In this document: in pieces, positions 18,659 to 26,847 of the stretch
Numbering within the stretch: the first letter of the stretch is position 1
How the letters are laid out: every line of letters begins with the position of its first letter
Source of the DNA: Bacillota bacterium
Lineage (GTDB): Bacteria; Bacillota_I; Bacilli_A; Acholeplasmatales; Acholeplasmataceae
Direction of reading: 5' to 3'
Length of the DNA stretch: 64,000 bases
Assembly: GCA_018817915.1 (NCBI GenBank)
Contig: JAHISX010000053.1
Location: 1-64,000 of the forward strand
The notes under the pieces: model-generated
Told to the model about the DNA's origin: nothing
Seen by the model: only the letters and a program-made list of their open reading frames with translations
The model's database searches: none
Translations under genes and position numbers: made by a program

Positions 18659-19231
18659 ATGAAGAAACCTTATAAAAAAATGCCAGTGATTTATTTTGAT
18701 GATTATTGTTTAAGAACAATCAAAAAATCAGATGCAAATGACATGTTTGAATATGGAAAAGATAAAGAGGTTACACAATTTTTGAATTGGGGACCATTCA
18801 TCCTACCTATAGAAGCAAAAAAGTCAATAACTCGTATATATCTACCTCGTCATAAAGAAGGATTACCCATAGGGTACTCGATCATTGATGTGAAAAAGTC
18901 GAAAATGATAGGAACCATTGATTTTCATAGTAAAATAAAGAATATCAATGGAGTAGAAATTGGATTTGTATTGCATAAGGATTATTGGAATAAAGGTATT
19001 ATGACCAATGCACTTAAACGTATGGTTGATATTGGATTTGATTATTTAGGATATGAAAAGATGACGATGAAGCATTTGAAACAGAACATTGCAAGTCAAA
19101 AAGTGATTGAGAAAATTGGTTTTAAGTTAATTAAAACGAATATCTATATTTTAGAAAAAAGAGATCAAGTGATTAAAGATGAATTGCTCATATATGAGCT
19201 ATTAAGGGAGGATTACCATGGCAATCAATAA
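18659..19231 (+). CDS. GNAT-family N-acetyltransferase (RimJ/RimL-like)
   Basis: A 190-aa acetyltransferase with the RimJ/RimL-type layout: LRTIKKSDANDMFEYGKD at the front, GTIDFH and IGFVLHKDYWNKGIMTNAL (acetyl-CoA loop), then HLKQNIASQKVIEKIGF. The substrate is unknown. It is the first gene after the T-box and overlaps hisS by 14 bases, so it is co-controlled with two aminoacyl-tRNA synthetases. That suggests, but does not prove, a translation-linked target. The RBS is GGAG, six bases from ATG. Confidence 0.82.
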   Translation: MKKPYKKMPVIYFDDYCLRTIKKSDANDMFEYGKDKEVTQFLNWGPFILPIEAKKSITRIYLPRHKEGLPIGYSIIDVKKSKMIGTIDFHSKIKNINGVEIGFVLHKDYWNKGIMTNALKRMVDIGFDYLGYEKMTMKHLKQNIASQKVIEKIGFKLIKTNIYILEKRDQVIKDELLIYELLREDYHGNQ

Positions 19232-20486
19232 AGTCAAAGGAACGTATGATGTATTACCAAATGAGTCTTATCTTTGGCAAGCATTAGAAGAAAAAATCAG
19301 AGAAATTTTAGGCTTATATAACTTAAAGGAAATGCGCACTCCAATTATGGAGTATAGCGATGTTTTCCATCGCCATACTGAACTATCAGATATGGTGACT
19401 AAAGAAACATATGACTTTGATGATCGTGGCGATAGAAAACTAACCTTAAGACCTGAAGGAACAGCAGGTATCATTCGAAGTTATGTTGAAAACAAATTAT
19501 ACGCAAGCCAAGAACTGGAAAAGGTTTATTATATAGGACCTAATTTTAGATATGAAAGACCACAAAAAGGAAGATATCGTCAATTCTATCAATTTGGAGT
19601 TGAAGCCATTGGAACAATCGATCCTGCTTTAGATGCTGAGATGATTATTTTAGCCTATGATTTCATTAAGAGATTAGGCCTAAAAGGTGTTAGAGTTCGT
19701 ATCAATAGTTTAGGTGATGAAGCGTCAAGATCAAATTATCAAGAAGCACTTAAAGCATATTTTACACCACATATTGATGAACTTTGTGAAGATTGCAAAG
19801 TGAGATTGACAAAAAATCCTTTGCGTATTCTAGATTGTAAGGTCGATCAGAAAAATGAAGCTATTAAAAATGCTCCAACACCACAAGATTACTTAAATCA
19901 TGAATCAAGAGCATATTTTAAACAAGTTTTAGATCATTTAAATGCAGCGAAAATCAGCTATGAGATCGCACCTAAGCTTGTTAGAGGCCTTGACTATTAT
20001 AGTCATACAGTTTTTGAAATAGAGGCTGATATCGAAGGTTTTGGTGCTCAAAACGTACTTGGTGGTGGTGGCAGATACCAAAACTTAGTATCTGAGCTAG
20101 GTGGACCTGATTTAGGTGGTATTGGTTTTGCATTTGGTATGGAAAGATTACTTTTAGCTCTTGATGCTGAGAATGTTGATTTTGCAAAAGAAAGACCTCT
20201 GGATGCGTTTGTAATTGTCTTTAATGATGATTTAAAAACAGTTGCTACTGAAATCTTATATGAACTTAGAAAAGCAAATCTTGTTGCAGATACAAACTAT
20301 ACACAAAAAGCTTTTAAAGGACAACTCAAACAAGCGCTTCGTTTTGGTGCGAAATATTTAGTCATTTTAGGCGAAGAGGAATATCAAAAAGGTGTCGTAG
20401 CAATTAAAAATACTAAGACAGAAGTACAAGAAGAAGTTTTAATACCTAAAATCAGCAAGTATTTACTAGAAAAATTGGAGAAGTAA
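19218..20486 (+). CDS. hisS: histidyl-tRNA synthetase
   Basis: Class II synthetase, 422 aa. Motif 1 region is MEYSDVFHRHTELSDMVTKE, motif 2 FRYERPQKGRYRQFYQFG, the histidine loops ARGLDYY-like LVRGLDYYSHTVFE and motif 3 GIGFAFGMERLL. A C-terminal anticodon-binding domain follows. GGGAGGA is 7 bases from the ATG. It lies under T-box control and is followed one base later by aspS, the conserved hisS-aspS pair. Confidence 0.97.
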   Translation: MAINKVKGTYDVLPNESYLWQALEEKIREILGLYNLKEMRTPIMEYSDVFHRHTELSDMVTKETYDFDDRGDRKLTLRPEGTAGIIRSYVENKLYASQELEKVYYIGPNFRYERPQKGRYRQFYQFGVEAIGTIDPALDAEMIILAYDFIKRLGLKGVRVRINSLGDEASRSNYQEALKAYFTPHIDELCEDCKVRLTKNPLRILDCKVDQKNEAIKNAPTPQDYLNHESRAYFKQVLDHLNAAKISYEIAPKLVRGLDYYSHTVFEIEADIEGFGAQNVLGGGGRYQNLVSELGGPDLGGIGFAFGMERLLLALDAENVDFAKERPLDAFVIVFNDDLKTVATEILYELRKANLVADTNYTQKAFKGQLKQALRFGAKYLVILGEEEYQKGVVAIKNTKTEVQEEVLIPKISKYLLEKLEK

Positions 20487-20487
20487 T

Positions 20488-22206
20488 ATGAAATATACAC
20501 ATCATAATAATGAATTGAATAGTAGTCATCTCAATCAAAAAGTATATCTTAAAGGTTGGGTTGCTAAAAACAGAAATTTAGGCGGTTTAATGTTCATTGA
20601 CTTAAGAGACCGTTTTGGTATCACACAATTGGTTGTTAAACCAGAGAATCCTTTTTATGAGACAGCTCTAAAAATTAAGAATGAATTTGTTATTGATGCA
20701 AAAGGGATAGTAATACAAAGAGAAAGCATGAATAAACAAATGTCAACTGGAGAAATTGAAGTTGAAGTGACTGAACTTACAATTTTAAGTGCAGCTGAAA
20801 ATCCTCCAATCATTATTGCAAATGACACAGACGCGTTAGAAGATACTAGACTCAAATATAGATATCTTGATTTAAGAAGACCTGTCATGCAAAATTTCAT
20901 GATTAAAAGACATCAAATCACTCAAGCAATTCGTCAAACATTAGTTGACGAAGGCTTTTATGAGTTGGAAACACCAATATTAGGCAAGTCGACACCAGAA
21001 GGGGCAAGAGATTATCTCGTGCCATCTAGATTATATCCTGGTACTTTTTATGCACTTCCACAATCTCCTCAAATTTATAAACAACTTTTCATGGTCGCTG
21101 GATTTGAAAAGTATTTTCAGGTTGCTAGATGCTTTAGAGATGAAGATTTAAGAGCTGATAGACAACCAGAGTTTACTCAAATCGATATTGAAGCATCATT
21201 TGTTGATCAACAAGATGTACAAGAAATCGTTGAAAAAGTCATGGTCAATACCTTTAAAAAAGTACTTAATGTTGAAGTTAAGACACCATTTTTGCAAATG
21301 ACTTATCAAGAAGCTATGGAAAAATATGGAAATGATAAACCTGATATGCGCTATGAATTGCTCATTCAAGATTATTCTAAGTTTTTTCAACCAATAGACA
21401 TTCCATTTTTTAATGAAAAAGACTTTGTTAAGGGATTATTAGTAGAAAACGGTAGTCACTTGACAAGAAAAAACATCGATACTTATACAGATTTGGTCAA
21501 AAAGAATCATGGTGAAGCACTCGCTTATTTGAAGATGACAGATGGTGTGATTTCGGGTAGTATTGTGAAATTTTTGAGTGATGAGCAACAAACTCAACTC
21601 GGACTAAAAAATGGAGATATCTTATTTTTAGTTCCTGGTACGTTTGATCGTGTTGCATCTGCATTAGGTGCACTTAGAATTGCACTAGCAAACGATTTCA
21701 AACTTATTCCTGAAGGTGTTTATAAATTTCTATGGGTTGTTGACTGGCCACTTCTTGAATATAGTGAAGAAGAACAAAGATATTATGCTAAACATCATCC
21801 ATTTACTGCCCCTGTTGATCCTGAAGTGCTTAAAAATAATCCGAAGGATGCAATGGCTAAAGCTTATGATATCGTCTTAAATGGATATGAAATAGGTGGT
21901 GGTTCCATCCGTATTCACAACCAAGAAGTTCAAAAATTAATGTTTGATACACTAGGATTAACAAAAGAAGATGTTGCACATCGCTTTGGTTTCTTTGTTG
22001 ATGCATTAAAATATGGTACACCTCCACATGGTGGCCTAGCTTTAGGGTTAGATCGCGTTGTTATGCTCATGACAAATACATCCAACATTAAAGATGTTGT
22101 TGCATTTCCAAAAACACAAAGTGCAAAAGACATGATGATGCAAGCACCAAGCGATGTGGATCAAATTCAATTGGATGAATTGCAAATTAAGGTGGGCAAA
22201 TCATGA
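20488..22206 (+). CDS. aspS: aspartyl-tRNA synthetase (bacterial type)
   Basis: Class II synthetase of 572 aa. N-terminal OB-fold anticodon domain (VYLKGWVAKNRNLGGLMFIDLRDRFG), motif 2 FRDEDLRADRQPEFTQID, a bacterial GAD insertion and motif 3 GLALGLDRVVMLM. The slightly short length versus about 590 aa lies within family range. Whether it also charges Asn-tRNA cannot be told. The stop overlaps the msrA start (ATGA). Confidence 0.97.
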   Translation: MKYTHHNNELNSSHLNQKVYLKGWVAKNRNLGGLMFIDLRDRFGITQLVVKPENPFYETALKIKNEFVIDAKGIVIQRESMNKQMSTGEIEVEVTELTILSAAENPPIIIANDTDALEDTRLKYRYLDLRRPVMQNFMIKRHQITQAIRQTLVDEGFYELETPILGKSTPEGARDYLVPSRLYPGTFYALPQSPQIYKQLFMVAGFEKYFQVARCFRDEDLRADRQPEFTQIDIEASFVDQQDVQEIVEKVMVNTFKKVLNVEVKTPFLQMTYQEAMEKYGNDKPDMRYELLIQDYSKFFQPIDIPFFNEKDFVKGLLVENGSHLTRKNIDTYTDLVKKNHGEALAYLKMTDGVISGSIVKFLSDEQQTQLGLKNGDILFLVPGTFDRVASALGALRIALANDFKLIPEGVYKFLWVVDWPLLEYSEEEQRYYAKHHPFTAPVDPEVLKNNPKDAMAKAYDIVLNGYEIGGGSIRIHNQEVQKLMFDTLGLTKEDVAHRFGFFVDALKYGTPPHGGLALGLDRVVMLMTNTSNIKDVVAFPKTQSAKDMMMQAPSDVDQIQLDELQIKVGKS

Positions 22207-22700
22207 AAAGTATAATACTAGCTGGTGGATGTTTTTGGGGTGTTGAAGCTTATTTCAATCAACTTAAAGGCGTTATGGATACATCTGTTGGTTATGTTGA
22301 TGGCAATATAGAAAATCCAACATATGAACAGGTATGTAATGGTCAAGCAAAGCATGCAGAAGCGTGTAAGGTCTTTTATGATGAAAAAGTGATTACTCTA
22401 GAACAAATCTTAGACCAATTCTTTAGAATCATTAACCCTTTTTCAATTAATAAACAAGGTCATGATATAGGCAGACAATACAGAAGCGGAATCTATTTAG
22501 ATGATATGGCTGATGAACCAGCAGTCGCTCAATTTATGAAATCATATTTTAAAAGTGACTTTAATAGAGTTGCAACCCAAATTAAACCTAATCTAGATTA
22601 TGTATTAGCTGAAGCTTATCATCAAGATTATTTAAAGAAAAATCCAGGTGGTTACTGTCATGTAAATTTAGGATTAGCAACCAAGGAGGAAGTTAAATAA
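22203..22700 (+). CDS. msrA: peptide-methionine (S)-S-oxide reductase
   Basis: Repairs oxidised methionine using thioredoxin. [12 protein letters not shown] carries the catalytic cysteine, and [11 protein letters not shown] and AEAYHQDYL are conserved. The length of 165 aa is that of single-domain MsrA; there is no fused MsrB. It overlaps aspS by 4 bases and touches comEB by one, so it is translated as part of the T-box operon. The reductant could be the thioredoxin at 29245. Confidence 0.95.
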   Translation: MKSIILAGGCFWGVEAYFNQLKGVMDTSVGYVDGNIENPTYEQVCNGQAKHAEACKVFYDEKVITLEQILDQFFRIINPFSINKQGHDIGRQYRSGIYLDDMADEPAVAQFMKSYFKSDFNRVATQIKPNLDYVLAEAYHQDYLKKNPGGYCHVNLGLATKEEVK

Positions 22701-23173
22701 TGCGTAAGGATTATATATCTTGGGATCAATATTTTATGGGTGTTGCAAAATTATCCTCATTAAGAAGTAAAGATCCAAGCACTCAAGTTGGTGCTTGTAT
22801 TATCAACCCTGACAAAAGAATTGTCGGCATTGGGTATAATGGATTACCACAAGGCTGCAGTGATGAAACATTCCCTTGGGCAAATGAAGGGGAATATGTG
22901 GATACAAAGTATCCATATGTAGTCCATGCTGAAGCAAATGCCATTTTAAATGCTACAACTAACTTAAAAGGATCATCAATCTATGTTACACTATTCCCAT
23001 GCAATGAATGTTCCAAACTTATCATTCAAAGTGGAATTAAAGAAATTGTTTATGAATCAAATAAATATCAAGATTCAAAAGAACATCTTGCAGCCATAAA
23101 AATGCTACAAGCAGCAGGAGTCAAGTATCGCCAAATAGAAGTTGGTGAATTACAATATGTTAAAACTACTTAA
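22700..23173 (+). CDS. comEB: deoxycytidylate (dCMP) deaminase, ComEB type
   Basis: Zinc enzyme converting dCMP to dUMP, the substrate of ThyA. The deaminase zinc motifs HAEANAIL and PCNEC are present, along with the N-terminal [26 protein letters not shown]. Length 157 aa is typical for the dCMP type. The ATG shares one base with the msrA stop. It feeds thymidylate synthesis (thyA at 1604). Confidence 0.92.
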   Translation: MRKDYISWDQYFMGVAKLSSLRSKDPSTQVGACIINPDKRIVGIGYNGLPQGCSDETFPWANEGEYVDTKYPYVVHAEANAILNATTNLKGSSIYVTLFPCNECSKLIIQSGIKEIVYESNKYQDSKEHLAAIKMLQAAGVKYRQIEVGELQYVKTT

Positions 23174-24152
23174 GCAGTATAAAAAATTATTAATCATTCT
23201 CCTATTTCCATATATCTATATGCTTTTTGTCTTGGTTGCACCAACACAATTAGCAGTGATCGCACCTGGTGGACTTTCTCAAGTAAATGAGGCTGTCATT
23301 ATAGATGGTTATGATATGGTTGATAATTTTAATACAATTTATGTTTACTCTTACTCACCGATAACTCCATTTCAATCATGGGTCTTAGCAACTGATAAAA
23401 CAATGGAAATCTATGAGATGACCGAAAGACAAAAAGATTTATCAATGCAAGATGAGTATGCACAAGGTCAGATATCGAAAATGGTATCACTTAAAACATC
23501 TGTTATTCAAGCTTATTTACTTGCTCATGATACGAAACCTGAAGTCACTATAGATTATCATTATGAAGGTTTATATGTGTATTATCGTCCTAGTTATGTA
23601 GAAGGCTTAGAAATTGGTGATCTAATTGTAACGATCAATGGTCACAACTATTCAGACTATGCACATGAAGATTTTGTGATGTTAGCATATGATAGTGAAG
23701 TCGAGTTTACAATCAAACGAGTTAGCGGAGATGAAATAACATATCACAGTGTGACTTATATCTACCAAGAAGAAGATCCATACATGATATTTTATCCAGC
23801 TTATATGATTGATTCTGCAAGCCCTAGTTTTGAATTACCAGGATTAGATACGATTATTGGAGGACCAAGTGGAGGACTTATTCAAACACTTAGTATTTAT
23901 GTAAGTTTAGTAAATATAAACTTGGGAGATTCAAAAATAGCCGGAACTGGAACCATAGAAATGAATGGTGAAGTAGGAAGAATTGGTGGAATTTCGCAAA
24001 AAATGTATACTGCAATCTATAATAATGTGGATATAATGTTTATTCCTGCCTCACATTTATCTGAGATTCCAGATATAGATTACCCCTTTATTGTTAAATC
24101 AGTAACTACTGTAGAAGAGGCGGTGCAATGGCTCAATGAAGAGTTTAACTAA
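23157..24152 (+). CDS. ylbL: YlbL-like membrane-anchored PDZ/Lon-type serine protease
   Basis: A 331-aa protein with one N-terminal membrane anchor (residues 8-27), then a PDZ-like domain ([19 protein letters not shown]) and a Lon (S16) proteolytic domain. The serine is in [10 protein letters not shown] and the dyad lysine in [11 protein letters not shown]; this matches the YlbL family (about 340 aa). The track uses TTG 23142; ATG 23157, with GGTGA upstream, gives [10 protein letters not shown] and is preferred. It overlaps comEB by 17 bases. The active site faces outward; substrates are unknown. Confidence 0.87.
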   Translation: MLKLLKQYKKLLIILLFPYIYMLFVLVAPTQLAVIAPGGLSQVNEAVIIDGYDMVDNFNTIYVYSYSPITPFQSWVLATDKTMEIYEMTERQKDLSMQDEYAQGQISKMVSLKTSVIQAYLLAHDTKPEVTIDYHYEGLYVYYRPSYVEGLEIGDLIVTINGHNYSDYAHEDFVMLAYDSEVEFTIKRVSGDEITYHSVTYIYQEEDPYMIFYPAYMIDSASPSFELPGLDTIIGGPSGGLIQTLSIYVSLVNINLGDSKIAGTGTIEMNGEVGRIGGISQKMYTAIYNNVDIMFIPASHLSEIPDIDYPFIVKSVTTVEEAVQWLNEEFN

Positions 24153-24531
24153 TTCTATTGATAAAGTTTTTCGTTTCTTTAGACGCTTTGCAAATCTAGT
24201 TAAATTAATTGATAAAAAGACAACTGTGAAGTTAGTTGTTAAATCGGTTTTTGGTGCACTCTTATTTTCTATTTTGATTGTACTTTTACCGGCTTTGATT
24301 CTTATCAATATGTTTATATATACTAAACTTACGTTTTTAATATCTATTTTGCTGGTTTTATTGATTATGGGATGGAGTTTTCTCTATTACTATTTCTATT
24401 ATCGGTTATTAAAAATTTATCATCCAACACTTGAAAATATCAATACGAAAATTCCACAATTAACTGAAAGTACAATTGTTGCATTCTTTTTCATGATTTT
24501 GGGTATTGTTGTATTATCAGTTGTATTTTAG
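24136..24531 (+). CDS. small integral membrane protein, unknown
   Basis: I do not recognise this 131-aa protein. A basic amphipathic start (KVFRFFRRFANLVKLIDKK) precedes three hydrophobic segments. The length and its position between ylbL and lspA suggest a membrane or secretion-related role, but no domain is evident. It overlaps the ylbL end by 17 bases; AGGCGGTG upstream may serve as the RBS. The hydrophobic pattern and operon placement support a real gene. Confidence 0.65.
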   Translation: MKSLTNSIDKVFRFFRRFANLVKLIDKKTTVKLVVKSVFGALLFSILIVLLPALILINMFIYTKLTFLISILLVLLIMGWSFLYYYFYYRLLKIYHPTLENINTKIPQLTESTIVAFFFMILGIVVLSVVF

Positions 24532-24540
24532 GAGGTTTTT

Positions 24541-25065
24541 ATGTTTATCGGTGCACTTATTATTCTTTTTTCAATATTAATAGATCAGGTTACAAAACAA
24601 TTAGCACAATTTTTTTTAACTAGTTCTGATCGTGTCGTAGTGATTCCAAATTTATTAGAACTAACATATACACAAAATACTGGTGCTTCAGGTGGTATGT
24701 TAGAAGGCCAACATCTACTGTTTATGGTCATTACAGTAATAGCATTAGCTATTTTTGGGTATTTATTTACAGATGTTAACTTTAAAACCAAAAAAGTATA
24801 TAGTATTTCAATCGCTTTATTTATCGGTGGAACATTAGGCAATGCCATTAATCGTGCTTTATTTGGATATGTTATCGATTTTATGCACTTTCCATTTTTG
24901 ACTCCTATTTTAGGGCTATTTGGAATTAGTAATTTTTACAACAATATGGCAGACATGTTTTTAAGTGCTGCAATCGTTTTGTTTGCTATTGATCTATTTA
25001 TCATGGATCCCAAGCGAAAGAAAAAGGAGAAACAAAATGTCATTATCAATCAAGATCAATCATGA
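24541..25065 (+). CDS. lspA: lipoprotein signal peptidase (signal peptidase II)
   Basis: Membrane aspartyl protease that removes signal peptides from prolipoproteins such as LivJ (54897). Four membrane segments in 174 aa. The catalytic aspartates lie in GYVIDFM and NNMADMF. Two conserved boxes deviate: GNAINR where GNxxDR is usual, and NTGASGG where NTGAAF is usual; the catalytic residues are kept. AGGAGG precedes the ATG by 5 bases. It lies directly before rluD, the conserved lspA-rluD pair. Confidence 0.92.
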   Translation: MFIGALIILFSILIDQVTKQLAQFFLTSSDRVVVIPNLLELTYTQNTGASGGMLEGQHLLFMVITVIALAIFGYLFTDVNFKTKKVYSISIALFIGGTLGNAINRALFGYVIDFMHFPFLTPILGLFGISNFYNNMADMFLSAAIVLFAIDLFIMDPKRKKKEKQNVIINQDQS

Positions 25066-25951
25066 ATCTGTTGGATTGAGGCTCGATCAATTTCTTCAAG
25101 AACATTATTACAAAGAAAAAAGTAGAAGTTATGTCCAACATGCCATTAAAGAAGGGTATGTTTTAGTCAATGGTATTAAGGTTAAGACAGGGCATACATT
25201 AAAATTTGATGATTTAATTGAATTAGAAGCAATAGAAACAAAAAGTTTGGATTTAAAAGCAGTTGATCTTAAGCTAGATGTGATTTATGAAGATGATGAT
25301 TTATTGGTTATTAATAAACCGCAAGGCATGGTTGTTCATCCAGCAGCAAGCTATCATGAACCCACTTTAGTCAATGGTTTACTATTTCAAATTGATGAGT
25401 TGAGTTCGATTAATGGTGTTTCTAGACCAGGTATCGTTCATCGCATAGATAAAGATACATCGGGATTATTGGTTGTAGCAAAAAATGATGTGACACATCA
25501 AGCTTTGAGTCATGATCTTTCTGAACATAAGATTCAAAGAGAATATATTGCCTTAGTTTATGGTAAATTTACCGAAAATGAAGGTACAATTGATGCTCCC
25601 ATCACAAGACATCCTAAAAATAGATTGAAAATGACCGTTGCCAGTGGTGGAAAACCTGCCAAAACTCATTTTAAAGTCATTGATCGCTTTGAGTTATATA
25701 CTTTGCTTACTTGTCAATTAGAAACAGGTAGAACACATCAAATCCGTGTTCATATGGCGTATATCAACCATCCAGTCGTTGGAGATCCTATCTATGGACC
25801 AAAAGAAGTTGTCGGCAAGACAGGACAATTTTTGCATGCTCAAAAAATATCGTTTTTTCATCCGACAAAAAAAGAGCATATGACTTTTACAGCCGATATG
25901 CCCCAAGAATTTAAAAATATAATTCAAAAACTTATGTCAGATTCTGTTTAG
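25037..25951 (+). CDS. rluD: RluA/RluD-family 23S rRNA pseudouridine synthase
   Basis: Isomerises uridines in rRNA. It has an N-terminal S4 RNA-binding domain (GLRLDQFLQEHYYKEKSRSYVQ) and the catalytic motif GIVHRIDKDTSGLLVVAKN with the active aspartate, then ETGRTHQIRVHM. The track start at 24965 lies inside lspA. ATG 25037 follows AAAGGAGAAAC and gives MSLSIKIN, 304 aa, a standard length. It overlaps lspA by 29 bases and the convergent rnhC by 20. The precise target sites cannot be assigned. Confidence 0.93.
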   Translation: MSLSIKINHESVGLRLDQFLQEHYYKEKSRSYVQHAIKEGYVLVNGIKVKTGHTLKFDDLIELEAIETKSLDLKAVDLKLDVIYEDDDLLVINKPQGMVVHPAASYHEPTLVNGLLFQIDELSSINGVSRPGIVHRIDKDTSGLLVVAKNDVTHQALSHDLSEHKIQREYIALVYGKFTENEGTIDAPITRHPKNRLKMTVASGGKPAKTHFKVIDRFELYTLLTCQLETGRTHQIRVHMAYINHPVVGDPIYGPKEVVGKTGQFLHAQKISFFHPTKKEHMTFTADMPQEFKNIIQKLMSDSV

Positions 25952-26789
25952 TTACGTTTTTAAAGTTCATTTTAGTTACTAAAGATAATGTTTTTAAACC
26001 TTTAGAGTCATAGATATCTTTAACCATTTCATCAACATCTTTACTGGCACCTTTAAGTAAGGTGGTATCTATCTTCTTACTATACTCATCCATTTTAACT
26101 AAAAATGCATAGCGTGCGATAATTGAAGCAGCAGCAACACTTAAGTGAATTTGCTCAGCTCTGACATGAAAATCAATGTCACGATAAATTAGGGTTTCAT
26201 CTTTAATATAATTAAAGTATAATTGAGGTGTGCAAAATTGGTCAACAATCACTGCGACAGGCGTTTTCAGCTTTGAAGATGTCTTAATGATTGCTTGATT
26301 ATGAAGCAACGCCTTTATTTTATTTAAGTTATAACCTTGTCCAACAAGCTCATTGTATTTTCTTGGTGGAAGAATAAGTAAGGAATGGATCAATTTCTTT
26401 GCAATCTTTGGTGCTATTGCGATAATCGCTTTGTCATTCATGTTCTTAGAATCACGAACATTAAGGCTTTCTAGATAGGCAATATCACTGATGGATGCAT
26501 ATAATGCACAAACAACAATCGGACCAAAGACATCTCCTGTGCCTACTTCATCAGAACCAATCGCTTCATAATCTTCACGATTTAAGTGGTTTTTGATTGA
26601 AACAAGTTCATGAGTAACTTCTTTACCTTGAAGTAAAACCTTACCTGTTTTGTAAGCTAAAATGTCGATACCGTTGTGCTCTGCATGAAAAAGCAAATAG
26701 GGATTTGTATCCTCTACTTGGTGATATTGGTAGACTTTGTTAAGTTTTGTAAGTTCAAGATCATTAACCGAAATGGTGTAGTGTTTCAT
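25932..26789 (-). CDS. rnhC: ribonuclease HIII
   Basis: Cleaves RNA in RNA-DNA hybrids. The DEDE site begins AIGSDEVGTGDVFGP, typical of RNase HII/HIII; the N-terminal extension of about 80 residues and Gly-Ser before Asp point to HIII. ATG at 26789 (MKHYTISVND) follows AGGAG by 7 bases and is preferred over the track start 57 bases upstream, which lies beyond the -10 box. That gives 285 aa. Its 3' end overlaps rluD by 20 bases. Confidence 0.92.
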   Translation of the reverse strand: MKHYTISVNDLELTKLNKVYQYHQVEDTNPYLLFHAEHNGIDILAYKTGKVLLQGKEVTHELVSIKNHLNREDYEAIGSDEVGTGDVFGPIVVCALYASISDIAYLESLNVRDSKNMNDKAIIAIAPKIAKKLIHSLLILPPRKYNELVGQGYNLNKIKALLHNQAIIKTSSKLKTPVAVIVDQFCTPQLYFNYIKDETLIYRDIDFHVRAEQIHLSVAAASIIARYAFLVKMDEYSKKIDTTLLKGASKDVDEMVKDIYDSKGLKTLSLVTKMNFKNVTKQNLT

Positions 26790-26811
26790 TGATATCTCCT
26801 GCTCTTTCATT

Positions 26812-26820
26812 ATTATACCA
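26812..26820 (-). promoter_or_regulatory. extended -10 promoter of rnhC
   Basis: The minus strand reads TGGTATAAT 22 bases before the corrected rnhC start. Its position rules out the longer track ORF. Confidence 0.6.
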
Positions 26821-26847
26821 TATTTTTTAAGAAATAGGTGGCTCATG

